Below are positions 1-8,595 of a stretch of 17,094 nucleotides of DNA, piece after piece. The first letter of the stretch is position 1; every line of letters starts with the position of its first letter. The notes under the pieces were generated by a model. That model was not told where the DNA came from, made no database searches, and saw only the letters and a program-made list of their open reading frames with translations. The stretch is from JBCCFX01 sp039029515 (GTDB lineage Bacteria; Planctomycetota; Phycisphaerae; Phycisphaerales; SM1A02): assembly GCA_039029515.1 (NCBI GenBank), contig JBCCFX010000071.1:1-17094 (forward strand), written 5' to 3'. The position numbers and the translations under genes were made by a program.

Positions 1-4
1 CCCG

Positions 5-10
5 TATCAT
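5..10 (+). promoter_or_regulatory. Putative -10 box (TATCAT) of the biotin operon
   Basis: TATCAT matches the bacterial -10 consensus at 5 of 6 positions and would start transcription near base 17, giving a leader of about 25 bases before bioB. Its -35 partner would lie outside the window, so the promoter cannot be checked fully. The same hexamer occurs before sucC. No BirA-type operator palindrome was recognised in the 41 bases available. Confidence 0.35.
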
Positions 11-41
11 GTGCACGGCACCCCGACAGGAGTTCTGACCC

Positions 42-1076
42 ATGACCGTGAACTGGAACGCGATTGCCGATCGTATTCTCGACGGCGAGACAATCGATCG
101 CCGCGATGCGCTCGCTGTGCTTGATGCCCCGGATTCGGATGTGCTCGACGTGCTGGCCGCGGCGTATCGCATTCGTCGACATCACTTCAGCACCACGGTC
201 AAGTTGAACTACCTCGTGAACGCCAAGAGCGGCGCGTGTCCCGAAGACTGCAACTACTGCTCGCAATCCAAGGTCAGCTCAGCAGAGATCGAGAAATATC
301 GCCTGATGTCGAAAGACGACATCGTCGATGGAGCGAAACGTGCCGCGTCGCTTCGCGCATCCACCTGTTGCATTGTCATCAGTGGGCGTGGACCCAATCG
401 GTTTGAAGTGGATCGTGTCGCCGAAGCCACGCGTGAGATCAAGCAGGAGTTCCCGGATCTCAAGATCTGCGCATGCATGGGGCTTCTCAAGGAAGATCAG
501 GCCGACGCATTGCGCGATGCCGGCGTCGATCGGTACAACCACAACATCAACACCAGCGCGAACAACTACGAATCGATCTGCTCGACACATACTTATGATG
601 AACGCATCGATACGATCGACACATCCAAGCGCGCAGGTCTCTCGCCATGTTCCGGCGTGATCGTCGGCATGGGCGAATCGCACGATGATCTCGTTGACAT
701 GGCGTTCGGATTGCGCGACATTGGCGCCCATTCGATTCCGGTCAACTTCCTGATTGCGATTGAGGGCACACCGCTTGAGGATCAGCCGCAGCCGATGACG
801 CCACGCGACTGTCTTCGTGTACTCAGCATGTTCCGATTTGTGTGTCCGGACCGTGAGATCCGGGTGTCAGCCGGCCGCGAGCCACACTTGCGTACACTGC
901 AGCCCATGAGCCTGTACGCCGCGAACGCGATATTCGTCGCGGATTACCTGACCACCGAAGGTCAGTCGCCGCGGCTCGACTGGCAGATCATCGAGGATCT
1001 TGGTTTCACGGTCGAACCGATGCACAACGACATCCGCGAAACGGCGCAGCATGCGCTGGCGTCAGCGTCATCGTGA
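42..1076 (+). CDS. bioB: Biotin synthase BioB
   Basis: Radical SAM enzyme that inserts sulfur into dethiobiotin, the last step of biotin synthesis in the cytoplasm. The 344-residue product is of normal family length. The [4Fe-4S]/SAM motif CxxxCxxC is at C66, C70 and C73 (GACPEDCNYC). Ligands expected for the sacrificial [2Fe-2S] cluster are visible at C110, C143, C203 (SPCSGVIVGMGE) and R274 (IRVSAGRE). The style is closer to Bacillus BioB than to Escherichia coli BioB. The ATG at 42 is preceded by AGGAG at 28-32 with 9 bases of spacing. It is the first gene of a six-gene operon, and its stop overlaps the GTG start of bioF (GTGA). All expected key residues are present, so the enzyme should be active. 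Confidence 0.97.
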   Translation: MTVNWNAIADRILDGETIDRRDALAVLDAPDSDVLDVLAAAYRIRRHHFSTTVKLNYLVNAKSGACPEDCNYCSQSKVSSAEIEKYRLMSKDDIVDGAKRAASLRASTCCIVISGRGPNRFEVDRVAEATREIKQEFPDLKICACMGLLKEDQADALRDAGVDRYNHNINTSANNYESICSTHTYDERIDTIDTSKRAGLSPCSGVIVGMGESHDDLVDMAFGLRDIGAHSIPVNFLIAIEGTPLEDQPQPMTPRDCLRVLSMFRFVCPDREIRVSAGREPHLRTLQPMSLYAANAIFVADYLTTEGQSPRLDWQIIEDLGFTVEPMHNDIRETAQHALASASS

Positions 1077-2233
1077 ATCGCGCCGCTGACAGTGCGTCAC
1101 TCGATTCAGATCTGCACAGGGCGCTGCGAACCGTTGAATCCAGCGGCAGCCGGATTCGAATTGATGGCCGCGATCTTCTGAATTTCGCCAGCAATGATTA
1201 CCTCGGCCTCGCGCATGATGCTCGGGTCATCGAGGCGGCGCAGCATGCGCTCCTGACGTGGGGAACCGGCGCTGGCGCATCATCGTTGGTGACAGGATGG
1301 ACGTCGCTCCATCAACAATGCGCCGAGACGCTGGCTGATTGGCTCGGGTACGACACCGCCGTGATCGCGCCCTCAGGTTTTGCGGCCAATTGTGCTGCCA
1401 TCACAGCGGTTGTCGGCGAGCAAGATGTGGTGGTCGCCGACCAGCGCAATCATGCCAGCCTCATCGATGCATGCCGCGCGACGAACGCACGTGTACGTCA
1501 TTATCGCCATGGCGATGTCGACCACGCTCGTGCATTGCTTGAGCGCGCTGAGTCAGATCAGCCGAAACGCATCGTGACCGACGCTGTCTTCAGCATGGAT
1601 GGAACGATTGCGCCGCTTGTTGAACTCGCGAGGCTCGCGGAAGAATTCGATGCCATGCTCATCGTTGATGAAGCGCACGGCACCGGCGTGATCGGACCCG
1701 AAGGACGCGGAGCTTCGGCAGCCGGGCACATTGATGCGCGGGTGGATCTGCATATCGGGACGTTCTCCAAGGCTCTTGGTGCGCAGGGAGGATTCATCGC
1801 GGGCTCACAGGCGTTGATCGACAGGGTCATCAATCGCGGGCGATCGTTTATCTACAGCACTGCCCTGACACCAGCGATGGTCGCCGCCGCACTGCAGGCG
1901 GTCACGATCATCCGTTCTGAGCCTGAACGAAACGAACGTCGCGCCGAGCATGTACGTCAGATTCGGGCCGCACTTGGCGCGCAAGGCTGGACCATTGAAG
2001 GTGTCGATGAAGCGCCAATGATCGCGGTCATCATCGGTGAAGCGGATCACGCGGTGCGCGCAGCGTCGACGCTTGCCGACCATGGCATACACGCACCTGC
2101 GATTCGACCGCCGACGGTGCGGCCGGGCACGAGTCGAATTCGCTTGGCACCGATGGCGACTCACTCGGCAGATGATGTTCGTCAAGTAGTTCAGGCATTC
2201 GCGAATGTCCGTCAGGATGTGGCATCGGAATGA
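1073..2233 (+). CDS. bioF: 8-amino-7-oxononanoate synthase BioF
   Basis: PLP-dependent alpha-oxoamine synthase that condenses L-alanine with a pimeloyl thioester to give 8-amino-7-oxononanoate, the first step of biotin ring assembly. The 386-residue length is typical. Visible motifs are the N-terminal NFASNDYLGL (residues 37-46), the PLP-contacting VDEAHGTG with D199 and H202, and the PLP lysine K233 in GTFSKALGAQGG. The start is a GTG that overlaps the bioB stop by four bases (GTGA), indicating translational coupling. The 3' end overlaps the next gene in the same way (ATGA). The next gene encodes a KAS III homologue, which may supply the pimeloyl-ACP substrate. Confidence 0.96.
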   Translation: MNRAADSASLDSDLHRALRTVESSGSRIRIDGRDLLNFASNDYLGLAHDARVIEAAQHALLTWGTGAGASSLVTGWTSLHQQCAETLADWLGYDTAVIAPSGFAANCAAITAVVGEQDVVVADQRNHASLIDACRATNARVRHYRHGDVDHARALLERAESDQPKRIVTDAVFSMDGTIAPLVELARLAEEFDAMLIVDEAHGTGVIGPEGRGASAAGHIDARVDLHIGTFSKALGAQGGFIAGSQALIDRVINRGRSFIYSTALTPAMVAAALQAVTIIRSEPERNERRAEHVRQIRAALGAQGWTIEGVDEAPMIAVIIGEADHAVRAASTLADHGIHAPAIRPPTVRPGTSRIRLAPMATHSADDVRQVVQAFANVRQDVASE

Positions 2234-3216
2234 GCGCATCACGATCGAGAATCGTGTCCGCCGCGTGCGCCCTGCCGTCGCAGATCGTGACCAGCGAGTC
2301 AATGGAGGCGCAACTCGGTCTCGATGCCGGCTGGATCAAGCAACGGACTGGCGTGGTCGAGCGCCGCATCGCGCGTGAGGATGAAGCGACCAGTGACTTC
2401 GCACGTGTGGCCGCGTTGCGTGCCATCGAGAAATCACCCATTGATGCGGCGGACGTCGGACTTGTGTTGCTTGCGACGAGCACACCGGATTATCCGCTGC
2501 CGCCAACAGCGCCGCGTGTCGCGTTCGAGATTGGTGCCACGCGCGCCGGCGCGATCGATCTCACCGGAGCGTGCGCTGGATTTCTCTATGCACTGGCACT
2601 TGCAGATGCGCATGTTCGCGTGCATGAATGTCCCGTCGTGATCATCGGCGCGAACATCCTCTCGCGACGAGTCGCGCCAGACGATGTCACCGTCGCGCCA
2701 TTGTTCGCTGACGGCGCGGGTGCGGTCGTACTAATGCCTTCAGATAATCACCGCGGCATTCTCGCGACAACCCTCGCTGCGGACGGTGAGCACGCGGATG
2801 CCTTGATGATCCCCGCAGGTGGCAGTCGTCAGCCAATGTCGGCTGGAGCCGTTGCCGCAGGCGAGCATCTGATGCATCTCAACGATGGCCAGCGTGTGTT
2901 CCGTCAGGCGGTCCGTGGCATGACAGATGTCGGTCGCAGCGTTCTCGAAAGCGGGGGACTGAGCATTGATGACGTCAATCTCTGGATTCCCCATCAGGCA
3001 AGCTCGCGCATCATCCGAGAAACCGGACGCCAACTCGGTATCGATGTGGATCGAACGCTCGTGGTGGTCGACACGCTCGGAAACAGTTCGGCCGCGACGA
3101 TTCCGATCGCGCTGGCGCTCCGACTCGACGGCGCTGGCCTTGGTGACGATGATGTGGTCCTCATGACCGCGGCGGGCGCAGGCTTTCTGTCGGCCGCCGT
3201 CCTGATGCGATGGTGA
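2230..3216 (+). CDS. bioZ: Beta-ketoacyl-ACP synthase III homologue, probable BioZ
   Basis: Thiolase-fold condensing enzyme of the FabH family, 328 residues, with a complete Cys-His-Asn triad: C115 in LTGACAGFLYAL, H255 in IPHQASSR and N285 in DTLGNSSAATIP. The N-terminal WIKQRTGVVERR (residues 35-46) matches the FabH substrate-entry region. It lies between bioF and bioA, overlapping the bioF stop by four bases (ATGA) and ending 6 bases before bioA. In alphaproteobacteria a KAS III called BioZ is encoded in biotin operons and condenses glutaryl-CoA with malonyl-ACP, bypassing BioC/BioH. That role fits here because no bioC, bioH or bioG is in the operon. The family and active site are seen directly; the BioZ assignment is inferred from context. 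A plain FabH for fatty-acid initiation is the alternative. Confidence 0.75.
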   Translation: MSASRSRIVSAACALPSQIVTSESMEAQLGLDAGWIKQRTGVVERRIAREDEATSDFARVAALRAIEKSPIDAADVGLVLLATSTPDYPLPPTAPRVAFEIGATRAGAIDLTGACAGFLYALALADAHVRVHECPVVIIGANILSRRVAPDDVTVAPLFADGAGAVVLMPSDNHRGILATTLAADGEHADALMIPAGGSRQPMSAGAVAAGEHLMHLNDGQRVFRQAVRGMTDVGRSVLESGGLSIDDVNLWIPHQASSRIIRETGRQLGIDVDRTLVVVDTLGNSSAATIPIALALRLDGAGLGDDDVVLMTAAGAGFLSAAVLMRW

Positions 3217-3222
3217 TCTGAG

Positions 3223-4605
3223 ATGACTTTTGACGCCGACACACTTCGAGCATGGGATGCGCAACACAGTTGGCACCCGTTCACCCCGATGCAGCAGTAT
3301 CTGGAGAGTGATCCGGTCATGATCGCGCGCGCGGACGGTGTTCGACTTCAGGATACGGACGGCAACTGGTACTTCGACGGCACCTCATCCGTCTGGCTCA
3401 ACGTACACGGTCATCGTGTGGCTCGCATTGATGATGCGATCCGCGCGCAGCTTGATCAGATCGCGCACTCCACGATGCTTGGTCAGGCCAACGTACCCGC
3501 AACGGTGTTGGCGCGCGAGCTTGTGAGCATCGTGCCGGATGGATTGACGCGCGCACAATTCTCTGACAGCGGTGCGACGGCGGTCGAGATCGCAATCAAG
3601 ATCGCGATTCAGTATTTCGCCAACCAAGACCGACCGGAGAAGCGACGCATTCTCGGGTTTGAACACAACTACCATGGTGACACGCTTGGCGCGATGGCGG
3701 TCGCGCCCGATGCGCTGTTCCATTGGCCGTTCATCGACATGCTGCCGGACCATCCACGCGCACCGTTTCCGCTCCGGATGGATGTGCCGCTGGTGACGCC
3801 GGAGATGACGTGTCCCGGATCGGCGATGGAACCGATTCGTACGATCCTCGAACGCGAGCATCAGCAGTTGGCGGCCATCATCATCGAACCGGTCCAGGGC
3901 GCAGGTGGCATTCGCCCGGCAGAGCCTGGCACGCTGCGCGCGCTGCGAGAACTCTGCGATTCCTACGACGTCCTTCTGATCGTCGATGAGGTCGCGACCG
4001 GCTTCGGCCGCACCGGCTGGCCCTTCGCGTGTACCGCAGAGCACATGACGCCCGACCTCCTCTGTCTCGGGAAGGGCCTCACTGGCGGCTACCTTCCCGT
4101 AGCGGCGACGATGGCGACCGAACGCATCTACGAAACGTTCCTCGGACCGATCGACGCCCGTCGAACGCTGTACCACGGTCACTCCTATGCGGGCAATCAA
4201 CTTGGCTGCGCCGCCGCGCTGGCGAACCTCGAACTCTGCGCAGACCTCTTTCCGCGCGTGCCGAAGAAGGTGCACCATTTCACGGATGCCGTGCGTGCAT
4301 TTGTCGAAGCACCATATGCTGGACAGATCCGGCATCGTGGCATGATGCTCGGCATCGATGTCGTTGCTGATGCCCATGAAGGAATCCCGTTTCACTGGTC
4401 GCGTCGAGCGGGCTATGCGGTCGCCGATGCTGCCCGGAAGCGCGGGCTGCTCGTTCGACCGATCGGGAGCACGGTGATCCTCATGCCGCCGCTCGCGAGT
4501 ACTGAGTCGGAACTCGCCGAGATGACATCAATCCTTCGCGGTGCATTCGATGATGCCGCTCCGACGCTCGAAGCGTGGGCGAAAGCTGAGGTCGCGACCT
4601 CATGA
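3223..4605 (+). CDS. bioA: Adenosylmethionine-8-amino-7-oxononanoate aminotransferase BioA
   Basis: Class III PLP aminotransferase that converts 8-amino-7-oxononanoate to 7,8-diaminononanoate with S-adenosylmethionine as the amino donor. The N-terminal WHPFTPMQQY (residues 17-26) is a BioA signature. The PLP region shows the glycine-rich DSGATAVEIAIK (115-126), IVDEVATGFGRTG with D255, and the Schiff-base lysine K284 in CLGKGLTGGYLP. At 460 residues it is slightly longer than the roughly 430 of the E. coli enzyme. The ATG follows the KAS III stop by 6 bases with only a weak ribosome-binding sequence, suggesting coupled translation. The stop overlaps the bioD start (ATGA). Confidence 0.96.
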   Translation: MTFDADTLRAWDAQHSWHPFTPMQQYLESDPVMIARADGVRLQDTDGNWYFDGTSSVWLNVHGHRVARIDDAIRAQLDQIAHSTMLGQANVPATVLARELVSIVPDGLTRAQFSDSGATAVEIAIKIAIQYFANQDRPEKRRILGFEHNYHGDTLGAMAVAPDALFHWPFIDMLPDHPRAPFPLRMDVPLVTPEMTCPGSAMEPIRTILEREHQQLAAIIIEPVQGAGGIRPAEPGTLRALRELCDSYDVLLIVDEVATGFGRTGWPFACTAEHMTPDLLCLGKGLTGGYLPVAATMATERIYETFLGPIDARRTLYHGHSYAGNQLGCAAALANLELCADLFPRVPKKVHHFTDAVRAFVEAPYAGQIRHRGMMLGIDVVADAHEGIPFHWSRRAGYAVADAARKRGLLVRPIGSTVILMPPLASTESELAEMTSILRGAFDDAAPTLEAWAKAEVATS

Positions 4606-5330
4606 CCGGCCTGTTCATCACCGGCACCGACACCGCCGTCGGCAAGACGGTAGCGGCTGCGGGGCTCGCGCGGTGGCTCACGAATCACGGACAGTCCGTC
4701 GGTGTGTTCAAGCCGATTGAATCAGGCGTGCCTGAACACGGTGAGCCGCTCGATGGCACGGTCCTTCGCGCTGCCGCACGATCTTCCCAGTCGATGTCAG
4801 ACATCGTGCCGGTGCAGTATGCAGAACCGCTCGCACCGTCCGTGGCCGCGGAGCGAAGTGGCGTGCCGGTTGATTTCGCGGCCATCGACGCCGCGTGGCA
4901 GTTGACCTGCAGTTCATTCGACGTTGTCGTGGCGGAAGGCTGTGGCGGCATCATGGTGCCGGTGAGCGATGATGTGCTCGTTGCCGATCTGGCGCTGCGC
5001 TTCGGGCAGCCGGTCGTGGTCGTGTGCCGGCCAGACCTCGGGACGTTGAACCACACCGCATTGACGATTCACTACGCGCGATCGGTCGGCATTGATGTCT
5101 TTGGCATCATCATCAACGGTATTGATGAAATTGCGAAGCGCACGGATGTCGCCATGCAGACCAATGAAGCTGAGTTGGCGCGTCTGACAGGAGCGCCAAT
5201 CCTTGCGCGCATTTCGCGCATGATCACCGAAGATCCTGAAACACTGATCGAACACGCCGCGCATGCGATCAACGCCAGCGCACACGATTCACTACGCCAA
5301 TGGGCGATGGAGGCTGTTCACGATGAATGA
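4602..5330 (+). CDS. bioD: Dethiobiotin synthetase BioD
   Basis: ATP-dependent enzyme that carboxylates 7,8-diaminononanoate and closes the ureido ring to give dethiobiotin, the substrate of BioB. The 242-residue protein begins with the phosphate-binding loop GTDTAVGKT (residues 8-16, K15). KPIESG follows at 37-42 with K37 and S41 at the expected substrate-binding sites, then the VAEGCGGIMVPV segment. Its ATG overlaps the bioA stop by four bases. Its last codons overlap the start of the yjbQ-like gene by 8 bases. Length and motifs are normal for the family. Confidence 0.95.
   Translation: MTGLFITGTDTAVGKTVAAAGLARWLTNHGQSVGVFKPIESGVPEHGEPLDGTVLRAAARSSQSMSDIVPVQYAEPLAPSVAAERSGVPVDFAAIDAAWQLTCSSFDVVVAEGCGGIMVPVSDDVLVADLALRFGQPVVVVCRPDLGTLNHTALTIHYARSVGIDVFGIIINGIDEIAKRTDVAMQTNEAELARLTGAPILARISRMITEDPETLIEHAAHAINASAHDSLRQWAMEAVHDE
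5309..5313 (+). promoter_or_regulatory. Ribosome-binding site inside bioD that sets the yjbQ start
   Basis: GGAGG lies 9 bases before the ATG at 5323, within the last codons of bioD. It supports this ATG over the in-frame upstream ATG at 5263, which would lengthen the overlap with bioD and add 20 residues not typical of the YjbQ family. Confidence 0.6.
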
Positions 5331-5727
5331 CATCATCACGGTCAACACGCCCGGCCGCGGCCTGCACGAGATCACCGATCTCATCTGCGATGCCGTTGAA
5401 CGCGCCATCGTTGATGAGGGATTGTGTACGGTGTTCGTGCGTCACACATCGGCAAGTCTCACGATTCAGGAAAACGCCGATCCAAGCGCGCGACTTGATC
5501 TGGAGAACTGGATCAATCGACTCGTGCCTGATCACGATCCGATGTACACGCACACGAGTGAAGGGCCGGACGACATGCCGTCGCACATCAAAGCCGCGCT
5601 GACCGCGACGAGTCTGTCGATTCCGATCATGCGCGGGCAGCTTGTGCTCGGCACCTGGCAAGGCATCTATCTCTGGGAACACCGCACTCGGCCACACCAG
5701 CGCGAGGTCGTGGTCTCGGTGGTGTGA
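5323..5727 (+). CDS. yjbQ: YjbQ/UPF0047 family protein
   Basis: Small single-domain protein of the secondary thiamine-phosphate synthase enzyme family (YjbQ, UPF0047), 134 residues from the chosen ATG, close to the usual 130-140. Signature blocks are HTSASLTIQENAD (residues 41-53), HTSEGPDDMPSHIKAAL (77-93) and LGTWQGIYLWEHR (109-121). These carry the conserved histidines and glutamates expected at the putative metal/active site. E. coli YjbQ has only weak thiamine-phosphate synthase activity and its true function is unknown. The ATG overlaps bioD by 8 bases and has its own GGAGG site, so the gene is probably the last member of the biotin operon. A role in biotin metabolism is not shown by the sequence. 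Confidence 0.88.
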   Translation: MNDIITVNTPGRGLHEITDLICDAVERAIVDEGLCTVFVRHTSASLTIQENADPSARLDLENWINRLVPDHDPMYTHTSEGPDDMPSHIKAALTATSLSIPIMRGQLVLGTWQGIYLWEHRTRPHQREVVVSVV

Positions 5728-5775
5728 TGGGTTAGGCTGAGGATTCTGGGTTGTGGGATGGATTCCACATTCTGT

Positions 5776-5848
5776 GTAGGCCGGCCTCGCCGAAGCCGGC
5801 ATCCTCGAACGAACGACGATCACGGCGGGGGCACAGCCCCCGCCCTAC
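5776..5848 (+). repeat. REP/BIME-like paired-hairpin element, copy A
   Basis: A 73-bp unit opening with GTAGG and closing with CCTAC. The left part can fold through GCCGGC inverted repeats. The right part is a perfect 9-bp hairpin: GGCGGGGGC at 5824-5832, loop ACA, GCCCCCGCC at 5836-5844. A GTAG/CTAC tetranucleotide at the foot of a GC hairpin is the hallmark of REP sequences. Copies B and E are in the same orientation and C and D are inverted. It lies between the convergent bio operon and the AAA ATPase gene, where the hairpin could limit read-through on either strand although it has no T-tract. Confidence 0.8.
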
Positions 5849-5857
5849 ACGCCGCGG

Positions 5858-5920
5858 CAAAAGCCAAAAGCCAAAAGCCAAGAGCCAAGAGCCCACAGCC
5901 CACAGCCCATGGCTCATGGC
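5858..5920 (+). repeat. Degenerate heptamer tandem array beside copy A
   Basis: Nine consecutive 7-base units without indels: CAAAAGC three times, CAAGAGC twice, CCACAGC twice, then CCATGGC and TCATGGC. On the other strand the units read GCYNTKG, the same type found at the other repeat loci. The array starts 10 bases after the CCTAC end of the hairpin element. Confidence 0.85.
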
Positions 5921-5955
5921 CCCAAAATATTTCTTCCTCGTCACCCAATTCGGCG

Positions 5956-5992
5956 AGCCGGGCTCCGTCTCTACTCTTCGGAGCGTTCGGCT
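5956..5992. other. Imperfect hairpin in the bio/AAA convergent gap
   Basis: AGCCG pairs with CGGCT and, inside it, GCTCCG (5962-5967) with CGGAGC (5979-5984), around an 11-base loop and a small asymmetric internal loop. It could help end transcription between the convergent genes, but neither side is followed by a clear T-run. Apart from this and the repeat, nothing else was recognised in the 316-base gap. Confidence 0.3.
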
Positions 5993-6043
5993 GATTAGCA
6001 TCCGGGGAGGATCAGCCTCGATTGGCTCGGGAGTGGGCAGCGA

Positions 6044-7558
6044 CTAGTCCGCAGGTCGGCACCGGTCTGCTGCCCACTGCCGCAGCCGATTCACTTGCTC
6101 CGCCATCGTGACCGACAACGGCGTCGTCTCCAGCAATGCCTGGGCGACATCGTCCGTCGACAACTCATCGACATCCTTGCCGGTCGCGTACGCGCTGTGC
6201 AATGACGCGATGATCGCCTGTTCGATCTCCGCGCCGCTGTACCCGGCGCTCACTGCGGCCAATCGATTCAGATCAAAAGCCTTCGGATCGCGCCCGCGCT
6301 GCTTCAGGTGGATCGACAGGATCTGCTTCCGCACCGAGGTCTTCGGCAGATCCACAAAGAAGATCTCGTCAAAGCGACCCTTGCGCAGCAATTCCGGCGG
6401 TAACGCATCGATGTTGTTCGCGGTCGCAATGAGAAACACCGGCTCGCGATGCTCCTGCATCCATGTCAGCAGCGAACCGAACATGCGCTGCGACAATCCG
6501 CCATCCGTGCTGTGCGTTGCCGCCGACGCAAAGCCTTTTTCGATCTCATCGATCCACAGCACGATTGGTGACATCGCTTCTGCCGAACGCAGTGCCATGC
6601 GCAATCGCCGTTCCGACTCGCCGACGAAACGGTCGTACAGCGAACCCGGGTCAAGTCGCAACAGCGGACGCTGCCACGCCGCGGCGACAGCTTTCGCGCA
6701 CAGGCTCTTCCCCGCGCCCTGCACGCCAAGCAGCAGGATGCCGCGCGGCGGCTCGATGCCGTACTCGGTCGCATCGGCATCGAAGCCGTGCTCGCGTTCC
6801 TTCAGCCATGACTTCAGCTCGCGCATGCCGCCGATGGATGACAGGTCCGCCGGAGTCTCTACGAAGTCCAATAGTCCATCCCGATGAAGAAGTCGACGCT
6901 TGTCCGCGAGCGCCTGCGACACATCATGCTCATCGAAGCACCGATCGTGCACGACCGCATCCCGGATGATCTGCGTCGCCTGCGATCGACTCAGGCCGCG
7001 CAGATTGCGAATCAGCAGCCGTAACTGTGATCGGCTGATGCGCACATCGATCTCATGCTCGCGATTCGCGACACGCAATGTCTTCTTCACCAGAGATTCG
7101 AGTTCGTCTTCGTCCGGCAGCGTGATTTCGAATGGCGTCGATGTCTGTTCAATCACTGTTGGCAGTGATGAATCATGATCGAGCAGGATGATCGTGCCGC
7201 CACGCTCTCGACACATGTGAATCGCATCGCGCAATGCACGCAGCGTCCGGTCATCCGAAAGATGCGGCGCCAGATCGTGCATCAGGCACACGACCGGCGT
7301 TGCCGTCTGATGCGCAAGATGAAACAACGCGGCGGCAGGATGTTCCGAGTCATCCAGCGGCCGTCCGCCGGCAATGATGCCTTGGCGAATGCCCTGCGTG
7401 ATGCTCCACACCCAATACGGAAACTCCACGCCGAGCACCGCGCCGTTGATCAGATCGATCGCGTGATCTTCTTCCGTTGTCTCGATGCGAATGCACGGAT
7501 GTCCCGCGCGCAATAGCGCCGTCAAGCGAGCAACATCATGACGCGTTGAATCAACCAT
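6044..7558 (-). CDS. Ycf46-like AAA ATPase
   Basis: 504-residue AAA-family ATPase. The N-terminal half (1-240), with LLRAGHPCIRIETTEEDHAI near residues 15-34, resembles the uncharacterised Ycf46 family. The C-terminal half is a complete AAA module: Walker A GVQGAGKS (278-285), Walker B IVLWIDEIEK (332-341, D337 and E338), sensor 1 ATANN (378-382), arginine-finger region RKGRFD (392-397) and a sensor 2 helix after SAGYSGAEIE (436-445). No membrane segment or protease domain is seen, so it is not FtsH. It is probably a cytoplasmic remodelling ATPase. Cyanobacterial Ycf46 has been linked to photosynthesis and CO2 use, which is unlikely here. The ATG at 7558 has no strong ribosome-binding site and lies 9 bases after the redoxin gene, suggesting co-translation. 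Confidence 0.88.
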   Translation of the reverse strand: MVDSTRHDVARLTALLRAGHPCIRIETTEEDHAIDLINGAVLGVEFPYWVWSITQGIRQGIIAGGRPLDDSEHPAAALFHLAHQTATPVVCLMHDLAPHLSDDRTLRALRDAIHMCRERGGTIILLDHDSSLPTVIEQTSTPFEITLPDEDELESLVKKTLRVANREHEIDVRISRSQLRLLIRNLRGLSRSQATQIIRDAVVHDRCFDEHDVSQALADKRRLLHRDGLLDFVETPADLSSIGGMRELKSWLKEREHGFDADATEYGIEPPRGILLLGVQGAGKSLCAKAVAAAWQRPLLRLDPGSLYDRFVGESERRLRMALRSAEAMSPIVLWIDEIEKGFASAATHSTDGGLSQRMFGSLLTWMQEHREPVFLIATANNIDALPPELLRKGRFDEIFFVDLPKTSVRKQILSIHLKQRGRDPKAFDLNRLAAVSAGYSGAEIEQAIIASLHSAYATGKDVDELSTDDVAQALLETTPLSVTMAEQVNRLRQWAADRCRPAD

Positions 7559-7567
7559 GGGCGCAGC

Positions 7568-8143
<576 letters not shown>

Positions 8144-8294
8144 GGTGGGATCTCCAGGCGGCGGCTGCGGTCAGCCGGGGGATAGATGGGGGACAGACGG
8201 AATTCGACAAGTCGAGCATACTACGCCCGCGCCGCGACACGATGTCCCGATCCCGCCTCGATACGTCATGAGAGCCAATCGCCGTCGCGAGTTC

Positions 8295-8370
8295 GTAGGC
8301 CGGCTTCGCCGATGCCTGCATCCTCGAACGAACGAACGATGATCACGGCGGGGCACAGCCCCCGCCCTAC
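8295..8370 (+). repeat. REP/BIME-like paired-hairpin element, copy B
   Basis: A 76-bp unit from GTAGG to CCTAC, closely similar to copy A. The left hairpin half is present, and the right hairpin (8347-8365) has one fewer G in its left arm than the other copies. Bases 8341-8394 match the window's last 55 bases, differing by a single missing G. It lies in the divergent gap between the redoxin gene and the lamin-tail gene. Confidence 0.8.
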
Positions 8371-8378
8371 ACTCCGGC

Positions 8379-8392
8379 CCACAGCCCACAGC
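8379..8392 (+). repeat. Short heptamer pair beside copy B
   Basis: Two CCACAGC units follow the hairpin element, the same unit as in the array beside copy A and at the window end. This is the shortest of the heptamer arrays. Confidence 0.6.
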
Positions 8393-8452
8393 CCCTCGGC
8401 TTTCCGCTACCGTCAAGATTCCGCTAAACCCGGCCGCCAGCCGAATATGTGG

Positions 8453-8483
8453 TTGACATGTCGCCTTGAAAGGGGACGATACT
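8453..8483 (+). promoter_or_regulatory. Putative promoter of the lamin-tail/PEP-CTERM gene
   Basis: A perfect -35 hexamer TTGACA (8453-8458) is followed after 19 bases by GATACT (8478-8483), a 4-of-6 match to the -10 box. The spacing is longer than ideal. It implies a leader of about 105 bases with a small GCCGG/CCGGC hairpin near 8519-8534. Elsewhere in the 452-base gap (8144-8595) only repeat copy B was recognised. Confidence 0.4.
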
Positions 8484-8595
8484 GTCTCAACTTCCCGGAA
8501 GCGAGAGAGCTTGCAGTCCGCCGGTCCTGCCGGCACTTCGACCATTGTGTATCGACACGAGGCTATCTCTCATTCTCTCTGGAGGAGACAGAAGT

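Noticed and set aside
3385..4395. 336-codon open frame on the minus strand opposite bioA
   Set aside because: Arginine- and histidine-rich shadow frame entirely inside a confident bioA gene, with no recognisable motif; it reflects high-GC codon bias.
6033..6077. 9-bp inverted repeat GTGGGCAGC/GCTGCCCAC across the AAA gene end
   Set aside because: The 27-base loop, position spanning the stop codon and lack of a T-run on either strand make it a weak terminator candidate, and chance is plausible.
8204..8215. Small palindrome TCGAC-AA-GTCGA upstream of the redoxin gene
   Set aside because: Only 5-bp arms, no repeat of the motif elsewhere in the window and no matching regulator, so it is not supported as an operator.
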